Assembly (NCBI RefSeq): GCF_015711015.1
Contig: NZ_CP064653.1
Coordinates: 372,001-436,000, forward strand
Reading direction: 5' to 3'
From: Methylomonas sp. LL1
Lineage (GTDB): Bacteria > Pseudomonadota > Gammaproteobacteria > Methylococcales > Methylomonadaceae
DNA length: 64,000 nt
Made by a program: the position numbers and the translations under genes. This document shows positions 19,050 through 27,553 of this stretch, one piece after another. Positions within the stretch are counted from its first letter, which is position 1; the number at the start of each line of letters is the position of its first letter. The notes under the pieces were generated by a model. It saw only the letters and a program-made list of their open reading frames with translations, was not told the origin of the DNA and did no database searches.

Positions 19050-19524
19050 TACGTCCTCCTTTTTTGAGTAAATATTCCGGCACCAAACGCGCCTTGCTCA
19101 TCGCTTGGAAAGGAACTTTCAATGTCTGTTCACCTTCCAGCAGTACTACATCGTCACCTTCAACCGCCTGAATCAAGCCGGTCACTTTCCTGCGTTTATC
19201 AATTGGCTTAAACAGATTAACCGTTACGGTAGCGCCAATGAATTTTTCAAACTGGCTCAGTTTAAAAAATGGCCTGTCTTCGCCGGGCGAAGAAATTTCC
19301 AATTGATATTCGCCTTGAATCGGATCTTCCACGTCCAGCATGCCGCTCAGTTGATGGCTGACTTTGGTGCAGTCATCCAGCAAAATACCGTTCTCGCTAT
19401 CGATATAGATGCGCAGCATGCCGTGCTGGGGGTGAGGGTTGTATTCAATCCCCACGCATTCATAACCAAGACCTTCGACAATTGGTTCAATGAGTTCGAC
19501 CAAATGATCTGGAGCCTGTTTCAT
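19039..19524 (-). CDS. rimP: Ribosome maturation factor RimP
   Basis: RimP assists 30S subunit maturation. The 161-residue protein starts [28 protein letters not shown] and contains LRIYID, the [15 protein letters not shown] block and [22 protein letters not shown], all family-typical. I took ATG at 19524 because a longer frame would start inside the terminator hairpin at 19555-19571. First protein gene of the operon, behind tRNA-Phe. Confidence 0.95.
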   Translation of the reverse strand: MKQAPDHLVELIEPIVEGLGYECVGIEYNPHPQHGMLRIYIDSENGILLDDCTKVSHQLSGMLDVEDPIQGEYQLEISSPGEDRPFFKLSQFEKFIGATVTVNLFKPIDKRRKVTGLIQAVEGDDVVLLEGEQTLKVPFQAMSKARLVPEYLLKKGGRSGK

Positions 19525-19545
19525 TTCCGTTTCGCCTTTTAAAAC

Positions 19546-19571
19546 ACAAAAAAAAAGAGCCTCAGGCTCTT
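19546..19571 (-). terminator. Leader terminator immediately before rimP
   Basis: aagagcc (19555-19561) pairs with ggctctt (19565-19571) across a three-base loop, followed on the minus strand by nine consecutive T residues. It ends about 20 bases before the rimP start, inside the leader. Reading into rimP-nusA-infB must pass it, so it looks like an attenuator or antitermination target. Confidence 0.8.
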
Positions 19572-19610
19572 CCATAAACATTCGTTGACCCATGGCTTGT
19601 TTAAAGCCCT

Positions 19611-19636
19611 AAAAACAAAAAACCCCATAAACGGGG
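19611..19636 (-). terminator. Intrinsic terminator of tRNA-Phe
   Basis: The stem ccccgt/acgggg on the minus strand (19623-19636) is followed by TTTTTTGTTTTT. It lies 23 bases after the tRNA 3' end. Together with the hairpin at 19555-19571 it makes two tandem terminators between the tRNA and rimP. Confidence 0.8.
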
Positions 19637-19658
19637 CTCTTTGAAAAACCGGGTAAGC

Positions 19659-19734
<76 letters not shown>

Positions 19735-19777
19735 AATGATTGCTTGTTGCTGATAGCAAGTAATCAACAATCCGGTC

Positions 19778-19806
19778 ATTATACCTATTCAATATCTTCA
19801 AGGCAA
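19778..19806 (-). promoter_or_regulatory. Promoter of tRNA-Phe and the rimP-nusA-infB operon
   Basis: On the minus strand TTGCCT (19806-19801), a 17-base spacer and a perfect TATAAT (19783-19778) precede the tRNA 5' end by about 43 bases. GACCGG directly after the -10 box is a GC-rich discriminator, a feature linked to stringent control of stable RNA promoters. Confidence 0.75.
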
Positions 19807-20105
19807 GGTGGAAGATCAGTTTTACAGAGCAATCGCGCTTAAATTTATTTGAAAGCCGAAATGGCGGACTGGAGCGAAAATAACGCTCCATTTTTCCCGG
19901 CCACGCAAGATTTGCATAATCGCTCTGCAGGCGCTGAGCGGCGGCATTGAATAGAACCAACCCCCTTTAACATCAAACAAGGGTTGCTGCTTTACTGATA
20001 GAAGCTTCCGCTCCCATTGTTATCACTGAATCCAAGCCACAAAAGGTACGCACTCGTTCCGCCTTACCGGCCATTTACGTTATCCTGATCAGCTGAAGCA
20101 ACTTG
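19807..20105. other. Intergenic region between the kinase gene and the tRNA promoter
   Basis: About 300 bases lie between the kinase stop (20106) and the tRNA promoter. I see no credible gene, hairpin terminator or repeat; a short open frame here (to 19960) also runs through the tRNA and is spurious. Confidence 0.4.
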
Positions 20106-22775
20106 CTAATCGGGCACGCTATTGATCGCCTCCAAAATGGCCGAGTAATCATAATTGTCCGCCAGACGCGCTAGCGCATGTCCTAGGGCTTCATCGATTT
20201 GGCCGATTTGCTGGATAACGGCCATGATGTCGTCGCTATCCAAGGTTTCCAGGGCATTGCCGAAGTCCCGCCTCAATGCTAGGGGCAGTTGCGTCAACCT
20301 ATCGGCGCTAAGCGGAGTAATCTGTTGTTCCTTGGTTTCAGCGCTGTCGGTGTAATACCGGTATTTCAGGCCCAAATGCTTGGCCATGCAGTCGTAGATT
20401 TCGTCGAAACGGTAGGGTTTGCGGACGAAGTCATCCATGCCGGCATCCAGCATTTCCTGCTGCTGTTCCTTGAAAGCCGAGGCGGTCAGGGCCGCGATCT
20501 TGACGCTCTCGCCGCCCGGCAAGCGGCGGATCTGACGGGTAGCCTCCACCCCATCCATCACCGGCATGCGCCTGTCCATCCAGATGAAATGCGGCGACCA
20601 GCTTTGAAATAATTCGACGGCTTCCAGCCCGTTCTCCGCAATCAAGACCTGAAAACCCACGCTGTCCAACAGTTTTTTCAGCAATTGCTGATTTTCCAGC
20701 TGATCTTCAACGATCAATATCCGGTAGTTGGGTTGACCGGGTTCCAGCCCCGCGACCTGGCCGCTTTCCGGTTTGAGCGTTCTTACTTCCGCCTGATCGG
20801 CAATTTCGACCGGAAATTCGACCCGGAATATGGAACCCTTGCCTAATACGCTATGCACCGTCAGATCGCCGCCCATCAATTGCACGAACTGGCGCGAGAT
20901 GGCCAGTCCCAGGCCGGTACCTTGATGATTGCTGGTCTTGCCGGCCTGCACGAAGGCCTCGAACACACGCCCCAGATCGGCAGGCGCGATCCCGATGCCG
21001 CTATCTTCCACTTCCAGTATTAGCCACTGCGCATCACTTTTGGCCTTGAGTTGCAGGCGCAGGGTAACGCCGCCTTGTTGGGTAAACTTGATGGCATTGC
21101 CCAGCAAATTGGTAATAATCTGACGCAATTTGCCTTCGTCGCCACGGATCAAGCGTGGAAAATCGGACGATTGATCAAGCAACAGTTGCAGGCCTTTTTC
21201 CTCGGCCCTAAATCGCATCATGTCGGAGATGTCGCGCACCAGCGCCCCCAAATCGAACGCCGCAATTTCCAGCACGATGCGGCCGGCCTCGATCTTGGCC
21301 ATATCCAGCACATCGTTGATCAGGCTGAGCAGATGCTCCCCGCTACGGTTAATGATGGTCAGATTTTCGCGCTGACTATCGGAAATATCGGGCGAGCGCT
21401 GCATCAGACCGGAGAAGCCGAGGATGGCGTTTAGCGGCGTGCGCAATTCGTGGCTCATGTTGGCCAGGAAACTACTTTTCGCTCGGTTGGAGTCCTCCGC
21501 CCGGACCTTGGCTTCCGCCAACTCGGCGGTGCGTTCCTTGACCATCTCTTCCAGGTGATCGCTGTAACGCAGGATTTCCGCTTCCGCCCGCTTGCGCCGC
21601 CGGTTGCTGCGAATCAGACTGACGATCAGCAGGGTTTCCAGCACGAAGGCTACCAGCACCGCAATGATGTAAACGCGATAACTTTCCCATAAGCCCTTTT
21701 CCCTATTCAAAATTACGCTACCCTGCGGCAAGCGTTGGTCGGGTATGCCCCAGCGTTTGAGTTGGCTGTCTTCGAAATAATAACCGTTCAAGGCTTCCCG
21801 GAATTGATCCGGCGTCAATTGCAAGGGTTGATCGTTACCGGCGGCAATAATTTTTCCGATCAGATGGCCTTCCTTATCCGCGCTGATCATATACCCGCCC
21901 AGCGAAGCTGGGTTCAGAAATGAATCGGCTACGATGAAAACCGGCGCCGAGGCGATTTGTGACAATTTGGGTGCAATCAAGGCCGGGATGCCCTTTTGGC
22001 CGAAACGATCCCTAAAGGTAGAAATATAAAGGATGGCGCTATCCTTGGGCAGATGTTTGACCTGATCGAACAGCTCGTCGAACACAATGTCTTCCCAATA
22101 TTCCAGCTCGACTTTGCCGGCGAAACGGCCGGCAATGCTTTTGATGGCCTGAATGCGGGATTGCGGATGCTCCGTCCATCTGTCGCCGATGATGACGATG
22201 CGCCGGGTTTGCGGTAATACGTCCAGGATGGTTTGCAGCGTGATCTCCCAGTCCGACGGCAAGGTTACGAAAACGCCCTGACTGGGGCGGTCGGCGGGCA
22301 AGTTGTTCGCGGTAAAATCGAAGTAGTAACGCGGCACGCCGGGGAATAGCTGGGGTCTGTCCAACAGAAAGATTGCCGCGTCCTGCAGTTCTGTGAAGAT
22401 GGCGTCGAAGGCGATGCCGGCGTATTTTTGCGTCAGGTGTTGGGCGACGTGATCGCTGATGGCCGCCTTGCCCAGGCGAGCCGCATCGAGCTGTTCCTCG
22501 TAGATTTCCGGCCGTTGTGCCAGCGGTAGTTGATTGATTTCCTCGAAAATCCCTTCGCGCAGCTTCCTGACCCATGGGTATTCGCTGGTATAGGAATGGA
22601 TAATCAACACCTTACGCTTGGCTGCCGGCGGCGGAGCGGGCGCGGTTGTAACCGAGGGGTTGCAGGCCGCTCCAGACGTAGGGCAGTCGCCTTCGGTTGC
22701 CAAAGACTCGGCAAGGCCGGCCATCAGCAACAAGCCGATAGCGATGAGCCGCCCTCTACTGCCGTTGATCAACAC
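20106..22775 (-). CDS. Hybrid sensor histidine kinase with ABC-type periplasmic sensor
   Basis: The 889-residue protein has an N-terminal membrane/signal segment (about 8-25), a periplasmic domain (about 53-340) like ABC-transporter binding proteins (KVLIIHSYTSEYPWVRKLREGI), a membrane helix (about 368-390), HisKA with H442 in MSHELRTP, an HATPase domain, and a receiver with D734 in WMDRRMPVMDG. The last 85 residues are helical but show no clear phosphotransfer His. It starts at GTG 22775 with AGAGG upstream, 20 bases after the DcaP-like porin stop, so it probably senses the porin's substrate. No response regulator is adjacent; the ligand is unknown. Confidence 0.88.
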   Translation of the reverse strand: MLINGSRGRLIAIGLLLMAGLAESLATEGDCPTSGAACNPSVTTAPAPPPAAKRKVLIIHSYTSEYPWVRKLREGIFEEINQLPLAQRPEIYEEQLDAARLGKAAISDHVAQHLTQKYAGIAFDAIFTELQDAAIFLLDRPQLFPGVPRYYFDFTANNLPADRPSQGVFVTLPSDWEITLQTILDVLPQTRRIVIIGDRWTEHPQSRIQAIKSIAGRFAGKVELEYWEDIVFDELFDQVKHLPKDSAILYISTFRDRFGQKGIPALIAPKLSQIASAPVFIVADSFLNPASLGGYMISADKEGHLIGKIIAAGNDQPLQLTPDQFREALNGYYFEDSQLKRWGIPDQRLPQGSVILNREKGLWESYRVYIIAVLVAFVLETLLIVSLIRSNRRRKRAEAEILRYSDHLEEMVKERTAELAEAKVRAEDSNRAKSSFLANMSHELRTPLNAILGFSGLMQRSPDISDSQRENLTIINRSGEHLLSLINDVLDMAKIEAGRIVLEIAAFDLGALVRDISDMMRFRAEEKGLQLLLDQSSDFPRLIRGDEGKLRQIITNLLGNAIKFTQQGGVTLRLQLKAKSDAQWLILEVEDSGIGIAPADLGRVFEAFVQAGKTSNHQGTGLGLAISRQFVQLMGGDLTVHSVLGKGSIFRVEFPVEIADQAEVRTLKPESGQVAGLEPGQPNYRILIVEDQLENQQLLKKLLDSVGFQVLIAENGLEAVELFQSWSPHFIWMDRRMPVMDGVEATRQIRRLPGGESVKIAALTASAFKEQQQEMLDAGMDDFVRKPYRFDEIYDCMAKHLGLKYRYYTDSAETKEQQITPLSADRLTQLPLALRRDFGNALETLDSDDIMAVIQQIGQIDEALGHALARLADNYDYSAILEAINSVPD

Positions 22776-22795
22776 GATACATGCCTCTTAATCGG

Positions 22796-24256
22796 CTAAA
22801 AATTAAAGCGCGTCGAGAACTGCAGCCGGTGCAGATCGCCGGATTGGTCGTCGACCCGCTCGCGCTCGGCATAGATATATTCCAATCCGAAGGTGGTTTG
22901 CAAGGTGGGGCTCCATAATAGGTTGGCATGAACCGATTGTGCCCGTTGGGTCACATCCCCGACCACGAAAGCCGGCTGATCGGATGAAACGAAACCATAG
23001 GCCAGCGTCGAACGCCAGGCCTTGTCCCACCAATGCTGGTAAGCCACCATTCCGCTATAAATGTTGATCAACTGCAATTGACCATTGGCATTCAGCGCGG
23101 CATCCTCGAACGCGTTGAAAGCTCCATAGCGCCCCAGAGCGTTGCCATAATTGAGCATGAAGCGCAAATTATCCATGCCGACAGTGTTAATCTTGCCAGC
23201 CAGGCTGACCGCACCGCCCCAATCGCCAGCCTCTTGGGTGCTTGCCGGTTTGGTATAGCGGATTTGTCGGGCCATGGCGGCAAGCGACAGCGAACCCCAA
23301 TCGGGATTATAGTTGAGACGAGCTATCAAATCGGGATAACGTTCGCCGTTGGGATGGTTAAAGCCATAGGCATCCCTACTTTCCCCCAACACAGGATCGG
23401 CCCACAAGCGGCTTCTCGGGGACTCCAGCGCGGCCTGAAACTCCATCGGCGTTCCGGCTAAACTAAAAGGCTGGGTCCATCGCAACTGCGGCTGCCGCTG
23501 GTACAACAGCGCGCCGGCGGGTCCGGTCGCATCCTGTGTGTCGGCAATAGCCGCGACATTCAGAAAAGTGGTCCAGGTCTGGCCGGCCAGAAAATTACCG
23601 ATAGAGCCATAGGCATGGCGTAGACGCGGAGTGTAGTTAAAGGTTTCCGGCGAGCTCAAAAAATCCAGTTCCATAAAGGTATTGATGTCACCCCAAGAAC
23701 TAGGCGTAAAGGATTTTAACCAGAACCGGCTTTCCTTGGCATGAAAGGTGGATTTGCTGTGTTGGCCGAGTCGATCGTTGCCCACCGGAATTTGACCGAC
23801 CACTAAAAGCTGATCGCCCGCTTTGTCGCGGCCCATGCTGATGCTGCTGTAATTGGCGTCCAGCTTGACGTAGCCGCCGAAACCGAGCGAAGTATCGGTG
23901 CCCGGTATTTTAAAAGTGCCCTTGGTATCGCCGGCCACCACCGGCTGCACGGAGTTGATTTGTCCTTCGGCGGTTGGCGTTGGTATCGATGCGGCACCGG
24001 CGGCGGTTGCTTGAACAACCGGCGATTGGCCGGAAGGAGCGGCGGCGATGGTGGAGGTTTGTTCTTGCTGAATTTGCGCCAGTTTCGCTTCCAGTTCGGC
24101 GATGCGCCGGTTCGATTGCTTGACCTGATCGCCCAGCTCGGCCATCCGGTCGCTCATCGCCTTGATCAGGGTGCGTAAATCCTCTTCGGCCGAAGCCGAA
24201 CAAGGCAGTGCGATCAAAACCGGCAGCAATATCAGGACGATTCGTTTGAAATGCAT
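22796..24256 (-). CDS. DcaP-like outer-membrane porin
   Basis: This 486-residue protein has a signal peptide (cleavage after PCSASA, about residue 23), a short coiled-coil stalk (about 25-65), an Ala/Pro/Thr-rich linker, and a beta-barrel from about 120 that ends in Phe (FSTRFNF). GFGGYVKLDANY and LRHAYGSIGNFLAGQTWTTF are typical of DcaP trimeric porins, which let carboxylic and other negatively charged solutes across the outer membrane. I took ATG at 24256 because the signal peptide then begins correctly. It is between the cytochrome lipoprotein and the sensor kinase. Confidence 0.85.
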   Translation of the reverse strand: MHFKRIVLILLPVLIALPCSASAEEDLRTLIKAMSDRMAELGDQVKQSNRRIAELEAKLAQIQQEQTSTIAAAPSGQSPVVQATAAGAASIPTPTAEGQINSVQPVVAGDTKGTFKIPGTDTSLGFGGYVKLDANYSSISMGRDKAGDQLLVVGQIPVGNDRLGQHSKSTFHAKESRFWLKSFTPSSWGDINTFMELDFLSSPETFNYTPRLRHAYGSIGNFLAGQTWTTFLNVAAIADTQDATGPAGALLYQRQPQLRWTQPFSLAGTPMEFQAALESPRSRLWADPVLGESRDAYGFNHPNGERYPDLIARLNYNPDWGSLSLAAMARQIRYTKPASTQEAGDWGGAVSLAGKINTVGMDNLRFMLNYGNALGRYGAFNAFEDAALNANGQLQLINIYSGMVAYQHWWDKAWRSTLAYGFVSSDQPAFVVGDVTQRAQSVHANLLWSPTLQTTFGLEYIYAERERVDDQSGDLHRLQFSTRFNF

Positions 24257-24266
24257 CGTGCTTACC

Positions 24267-24743
24267 TCAATTGCCGAGTTTTCTGAATAAAGCATGGCAG
24301 GACGAGCAAGTCGCGGCTACCTGATCCAAGGCCGGCTCGATGGCATCGATCTGGTTTCGTTCGGCTTGCGCTTTCAAGCTTTCGGTTTGCTCGCGTAATT
24401 TGACGGCCAGCGCACGAAATACCGTCTGTTCCTCGGGGCTTAGATTTAATGCCGGCAAGCGCGACAATATACTGTCAACGGTCGCCCCCAGTTTGTCCGC
24501 CGCATCGGCTATTTTCAGCGCGTAAATACGGCGCTGGTGGTCGATGTCCGGTTCGGCCATAAAGCGCTCGAACATCAGGCTATTCATACTATCCATCAAC
24601 TCGCGTAAACGGGTATCGCTGACCGCATGCAAGGCTGGGGTCCCGGTGTCGGGCAGTCCGGTTTGGCTGCTGGCCGGCGGGGTTCCGGCGCAAGCGGCGA
24701 GTAAGCCCGATCCGATAAAAATAGCTAGATGTTGCAGAGTCAT
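24267..24743 (-). CDS. Lipoprotein with a single c-type haem motif
   Basis: The 158-residue product starts at 24743, giving a lipobox LLAAC with C18 as the lipidated residue. The body is helical, and C146-S-S-C149-H150 near the C-terminus is a CXXCH haem attachment site, as in cytochrome c' or c556 four-helix proteins. A membrane-anchored periplasmic redox or gas-binding protein is likely. It is first of a three-gene operon with the DcaP-like porin and hybrid kinase; the DcaP start is 10 bases downstream. Confidence 0.75.
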   Translation of the reverse strand: MTLQHLAIFIGSGLLAACAGTPPASSQTGLPDTGTPALHAVSDTRLRELMDSMNSLMFERFMAEPDIDHQRRIYALKIADAADKLGATVDSILSRLPALNLSPEEQTVFRALAVKLREQTESLKAQAERNQIDAIEPALDQVAATCSSCHALFRKLGN

Positions 24744-24797
24744 GCGGTCTCCTACATAACGGCGGATGAGTCTTGTCGATGATTCGCGACAAGGCAT

Positions 24798-25018
24798 TTA
24801 AGCACAAGGCAGCGGAAAATTACGCGGAAATATTGGGGGAAATATGCGTGCTCGGCAACAGAAAACCGCCGAGGATTATTCCGGATGAACCCGGTCTCTA
24901 GGAGGGGCGATAGCGTTCGATTCCGGAAAGCTCCAACTATCCGCCCTTTCGGAACAGGGAAGAGGGAGCTTCAAAGTTAGGTTCCAAAAACGGAATTTGG
25001 CCCGCTGAAGCGGCGAAC
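24798..25018. other. Intergenic region before the cytochrome lipoprotein
   Basis: The gap lies between the ABC permease stop (25019) and the lipoprotein gene. A 7-bp inverted repeat, cttgtcg (24772-24778) with cgacaag (24787-24793), sits just upstream of the lipoprotein start and could be an operator. aagctcc/ggagctt words near 24927-24976 could form a terminator for the ABC operon but lack a T-run. Confidence 0.35.
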
Positions 25019-25828
25019 CTAACCGCCGCCCCCGCCCTTCCTAACCATCATGCCCTTGGACGGGTTATAGCCAAGAATCGCCGCGCCCATGAAAATTAGG
25101 AACGCCGCGCCGGTGAAAATCAGCGACTGTTGGTTGAATTGTTCGTATAGCGCAAAGCGGATCAACTCCACGGCTTGCGAGAACGGGTTGTATTGAGCCA
25201 AATAATACAAAATTTCGCTGGATTCCTTGATTTTCCACAGCGGATACAAGGCGGTCGACATGAAGAACAGCGGGAAAATGACGAAATTCATCACCCCGGC
25301 GAAGTTTTCCAATTGCTTGATGAACGACGACAACAACAAACCCAGCGCGCCCAGCATCATCCCGACCAATACCAGGGCAGGCAGTATCCAGACATAGCCC
25401 GTCAACGGCGCCTGAATGTCATACAGCCAGGCGATGCCCAGAAAGGCGTAGGATTGCAACACACCGACGGCAGTACCGGCGATTAGCTTGCTGCACAATA
25501 AAAACCAGCGGGGCAGGGGGCAGACCATCAACATCCTCATGCTGCCCATCTCCCGGTCGTAAACCATGGACAACGAGCTTTGCATGCCGTTGAACAGCAG
25601 GATCATGCCGAGCAAGCCGGGAGTGATGTAAACCTCGTAGAGAATGTAGGTTTCGTAGGGTGGACTGATGGCGATGCCCAGCGCGGCGCGGAAGCCGGCT
25701 GCGAATACGAACAGCCAGACCAACGGCCTGACCAAGGCCGAGACGAAGCGCTCGCGTTGATGTAAAAACCGCAGCAGTTCGCGGCCGACGATGCCGGCCA
25801 GCGCCCGCCAATAATGTAACAATCTCAT
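25019..25828 (-). CDS. ABC-2 type permease of a PQQ-alcohol-dehydrogenase-associated system
   Basis: The 269-residue membrane protein has about six hydrophobic helices and the ABC-2 signature region (PLPRWFLLCSKLIAGTAVGVLQSY, then NFVIFPLFFMSTALYPLWKI). It would form the transmembrane channel for the ATPase encoded upstream. The gene order substrate-binding protein, YVTN propeller, ATPase, permease is the one found beside PQQ-dependent alcohol dehydrogenases (for example the ped cluster of Pseudomonas putida). Export of a product or toxic intermediate is the usual proposal. The C-terminus ends in five Gly. Confidence 0.87.
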   Translation of the reverse strand: MRLLHYWRALAGIVGRELLRFLHQRERFVSALVRPLVWLFVFAAGFRAALGIAISPPYETYILYEVYITPGLLGMILLFNGMQSSLSMVYDREMGSMRMLMVCPLPRWFLLCSKLIAGTAVGVLQSYAFLGIAWLYDIQAPLTGYVWILPALVLVGMMLGALGLLLSSFIKQLENFAGVMNFVIFPLFFMSTALYPLWKIKESSEILYYLAQYNPFSQAVELIRFALYEQFNQQSLIFTGAAFLIFMGAAILGYNPSKGMMVRKGGGGG

Positions 25829-25840
25829 GCCTTGGGTCCT

Positions 25841-26581
25841 TTATGTCCCTTGCGGGTATTGGGTCAGTTTTTGGAATACCTGGCCGGGGTCGCTCCAGCC
25901 GTGGGCTTGCAATATGTCCGACAGTTTACCGCTGGCCTTGACCTGCCCCTTGTGCAACACGATCAGGCTGTCGTCGGCGGCTATTTCGTCGATCAAATGC
26001 GTCGCCCACAGCACCGCCAAATTTTGTTGCTTGACCAGATTATGCACATGATTGACGATGGCCTGCCGGCTGGGCATGTCCAGTCCGACGGTCGGTTCGT
26101 CCAGCAACAATAGACTGGGTTTGTGCAGCAAGGCTCGGGCGATTTCCACTCGGCGTTTGTGGCCCCCGTTCAGTTGCCGGACTTTTTCGCCGCGCCGCTC
26201 GAACATGTTCAGGCGTTCCAACTCTTCCTGTATCCGCGCGTCGGCGGTCTTGCGGCTAATGCCATGCAACGCGGCGTGATAGCGCAAATTTTGCGTTACC
26301 GACAAATCCGGGTCCAAGGTGGTTTGTTGAAACACCACGCCCAATTTGGCCAAGGCTTGCAAGCTTTGTTTCTTGATATTGAAACCGCACAATTCGATGC
26401 GTCCTTCCCTGGCGTCATACAGCCGGGTAATCAGCGAGAACAGTGTGCTTTTGCCGGCGCCGTTGGGGCCAAGCAATATCGTGCATTCGCCGGACTGGAC
26501 ATTGAAACCGACCCCGTCCAGCGCCTTTTTCGTACCGTAGGCAAAGCTTAGGTTGTCAACCGCTAAGGCAATTTCGGTCAT
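25841..26581 (-). CDS. ABC transporter ATP-binding protein, PQQ-system type
   Basis: This 246-residue ATPase drives the adjacent permease. Walker A is GPNGAGKST (38-46), the Q-loop FQQTTLDPDLSV (84-95), signature LNGGHKRR (137-144, a variant of LSGGQ), Walker B LLLLDEP (157-163), and the H-loop H195. It is the DrrA-like ABC-2 exporter type. Its ATG overlaps the propeller stop by four bases (ATGA), so the two are coupled. Confidence 0.9.
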   Translation of the reverse strand: MTEIALAVDNLSFAYGTKKALDGVGFNVQSGECTILLGPNGAGKSTLFSLITRLYDAREGRIELCGFNIKKQSLQALAKLGVVFQQTTLDPDLSVTQNLRYHAALHGISRKTADARIQEELERLNMFERRGEKVRQLNGGHKRRVEIARALLHKPSLLLLDEPTVGLDMPSRQAIVNHVHNLVKQQNLAVLWATHLIDEIAADDSLIVLHKGQVKASGKLSDILQAHGWSDPGQVFQKLTQYPQGT

Positions 26582-27543
26582 GGCTTAACCGCCACGCCCC
26601 ACGGATAACGGCCGACCGCCACCGATTTGGTCACTTTATGGTCGCTCAAATCGATGATGGAGATGTCGTTACTGGCGCCGTTGGTGGTGTACAAACGCTT
26701 TTGATCCGGCGAGAAGGCTAGGTTCCAGACCCGTTGTCCGACCAGCAGATATTTTTCGACCTTGTAGGTTTTGGCATCGATCACCGCCACCCGATTGGCC
26801 GGACCCATCGCCACGTAGGCATAACGGCGTTCCTTGTCGATCACCACACCGACCGGTTGTATCAGTTCGCTACTGACGCCTTGCACTTCCAACTTGATGG
26901 TCTGCGATATTTGTTTACTGGCGCAATCCAATACCATCACCGTGCCGGCCATTTCCGACGTGGCCCATAGTTGCTGGCTGTCGGCGGTAAAATTGGCGGC
27001 GCGTGGGCGCGGATCGACCAGCGTGTTTTCGACGATCTTGCCGGTTTTGGTATCGATCCAGTGCAGCATATTGGTGGTTTCCGACGCGCTAATCGCCCAT
27101 TGGTTATCCGGGCTAACCGCAATGCCTTCCGGCTCGACCCCCACCTTGATTTTTTGCACGGCCTTCTTGGCGGCGATGTCGATCACGGTAACTTCGTTGT
27201 CGTCTTCGTTGGAAACATACATCAGCTTGCCGTCGGGACTCAAGGCAAAGGTTTCCGGGTCTTCGCCCGACGGTAACTTACCGGTTTCCTTCAGACTTTC
27301 GCTGTCCAATATTTTGATGGTGTCGTCGTCGCTGGTCGCCACATACAGCTGCTTGCCATCCAGGCTCAACGCCAAACCACGCGGGCGTTGACCGACCGCA
27401 ACGGTTTTGAGCAATTTGCCTTCGACCGGATCGACGATAGCGATCGCATTATCTTTTTCCAGGGTGACGAACACGGTTTCGGCCCGCGCGACACCGGCGC
27501 ATAGCAGGGCGGCGGCAAGTGCGCTGATTTTGAATGTCTGCAT
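26578..27543 (-). CDS. YVTN-repeat beta-propeller protein, PQQ-catabolism associated
   Basis: The 321-residue periplasmic protein starts MQTFKISALAAALLCAGVARA, a clear signal peptide, with AAGGA upstream; an upstream extension has no such signal. Repeats of about 42 residues (PEGIAVSPDNQWAIS, PETFALSPDGKLMYVSN, VWNLAFSPDQKRLYTTN) form a seven-blade propeller. It belongs to the 'PQQ-dependent catabolism-associated beta-propeller' family. Its biochemical role is unknown; the location suggests a periplasmic chaperone or ligand carrier for the ABC system. Confidence 0.88.
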   Translation of the reverse strand: MQTFKISALAAALLCAGVARAETVFVTLEKDNAIAIVDPVEGKLLKTVAVGQRPRGLALSLDGKQLYVATSDDDTIKILDSESLKETGKLPSGEDPETFALSPDGKLMYVSNEDDNEVTVIDIAAKKAVQKIKVGVEPEGIAVSPDNQWAISASETTNMLHWIDTKTGKIVENTLVDPRPRAANFTADSQQLWATSEMAGTVMVLDCASKQISQTIKLEVQGVSSELIQPVGVVIDKERRYAYVAMGPANRVAVIDAKTYKVEKYLLVGQRVWNLAFSPDQKRLYTTNGASNDISIIDLSDHKVTKSVAVGRYPWGVAVKP

Positions 27544-27553
27544 GATCTTTTCC

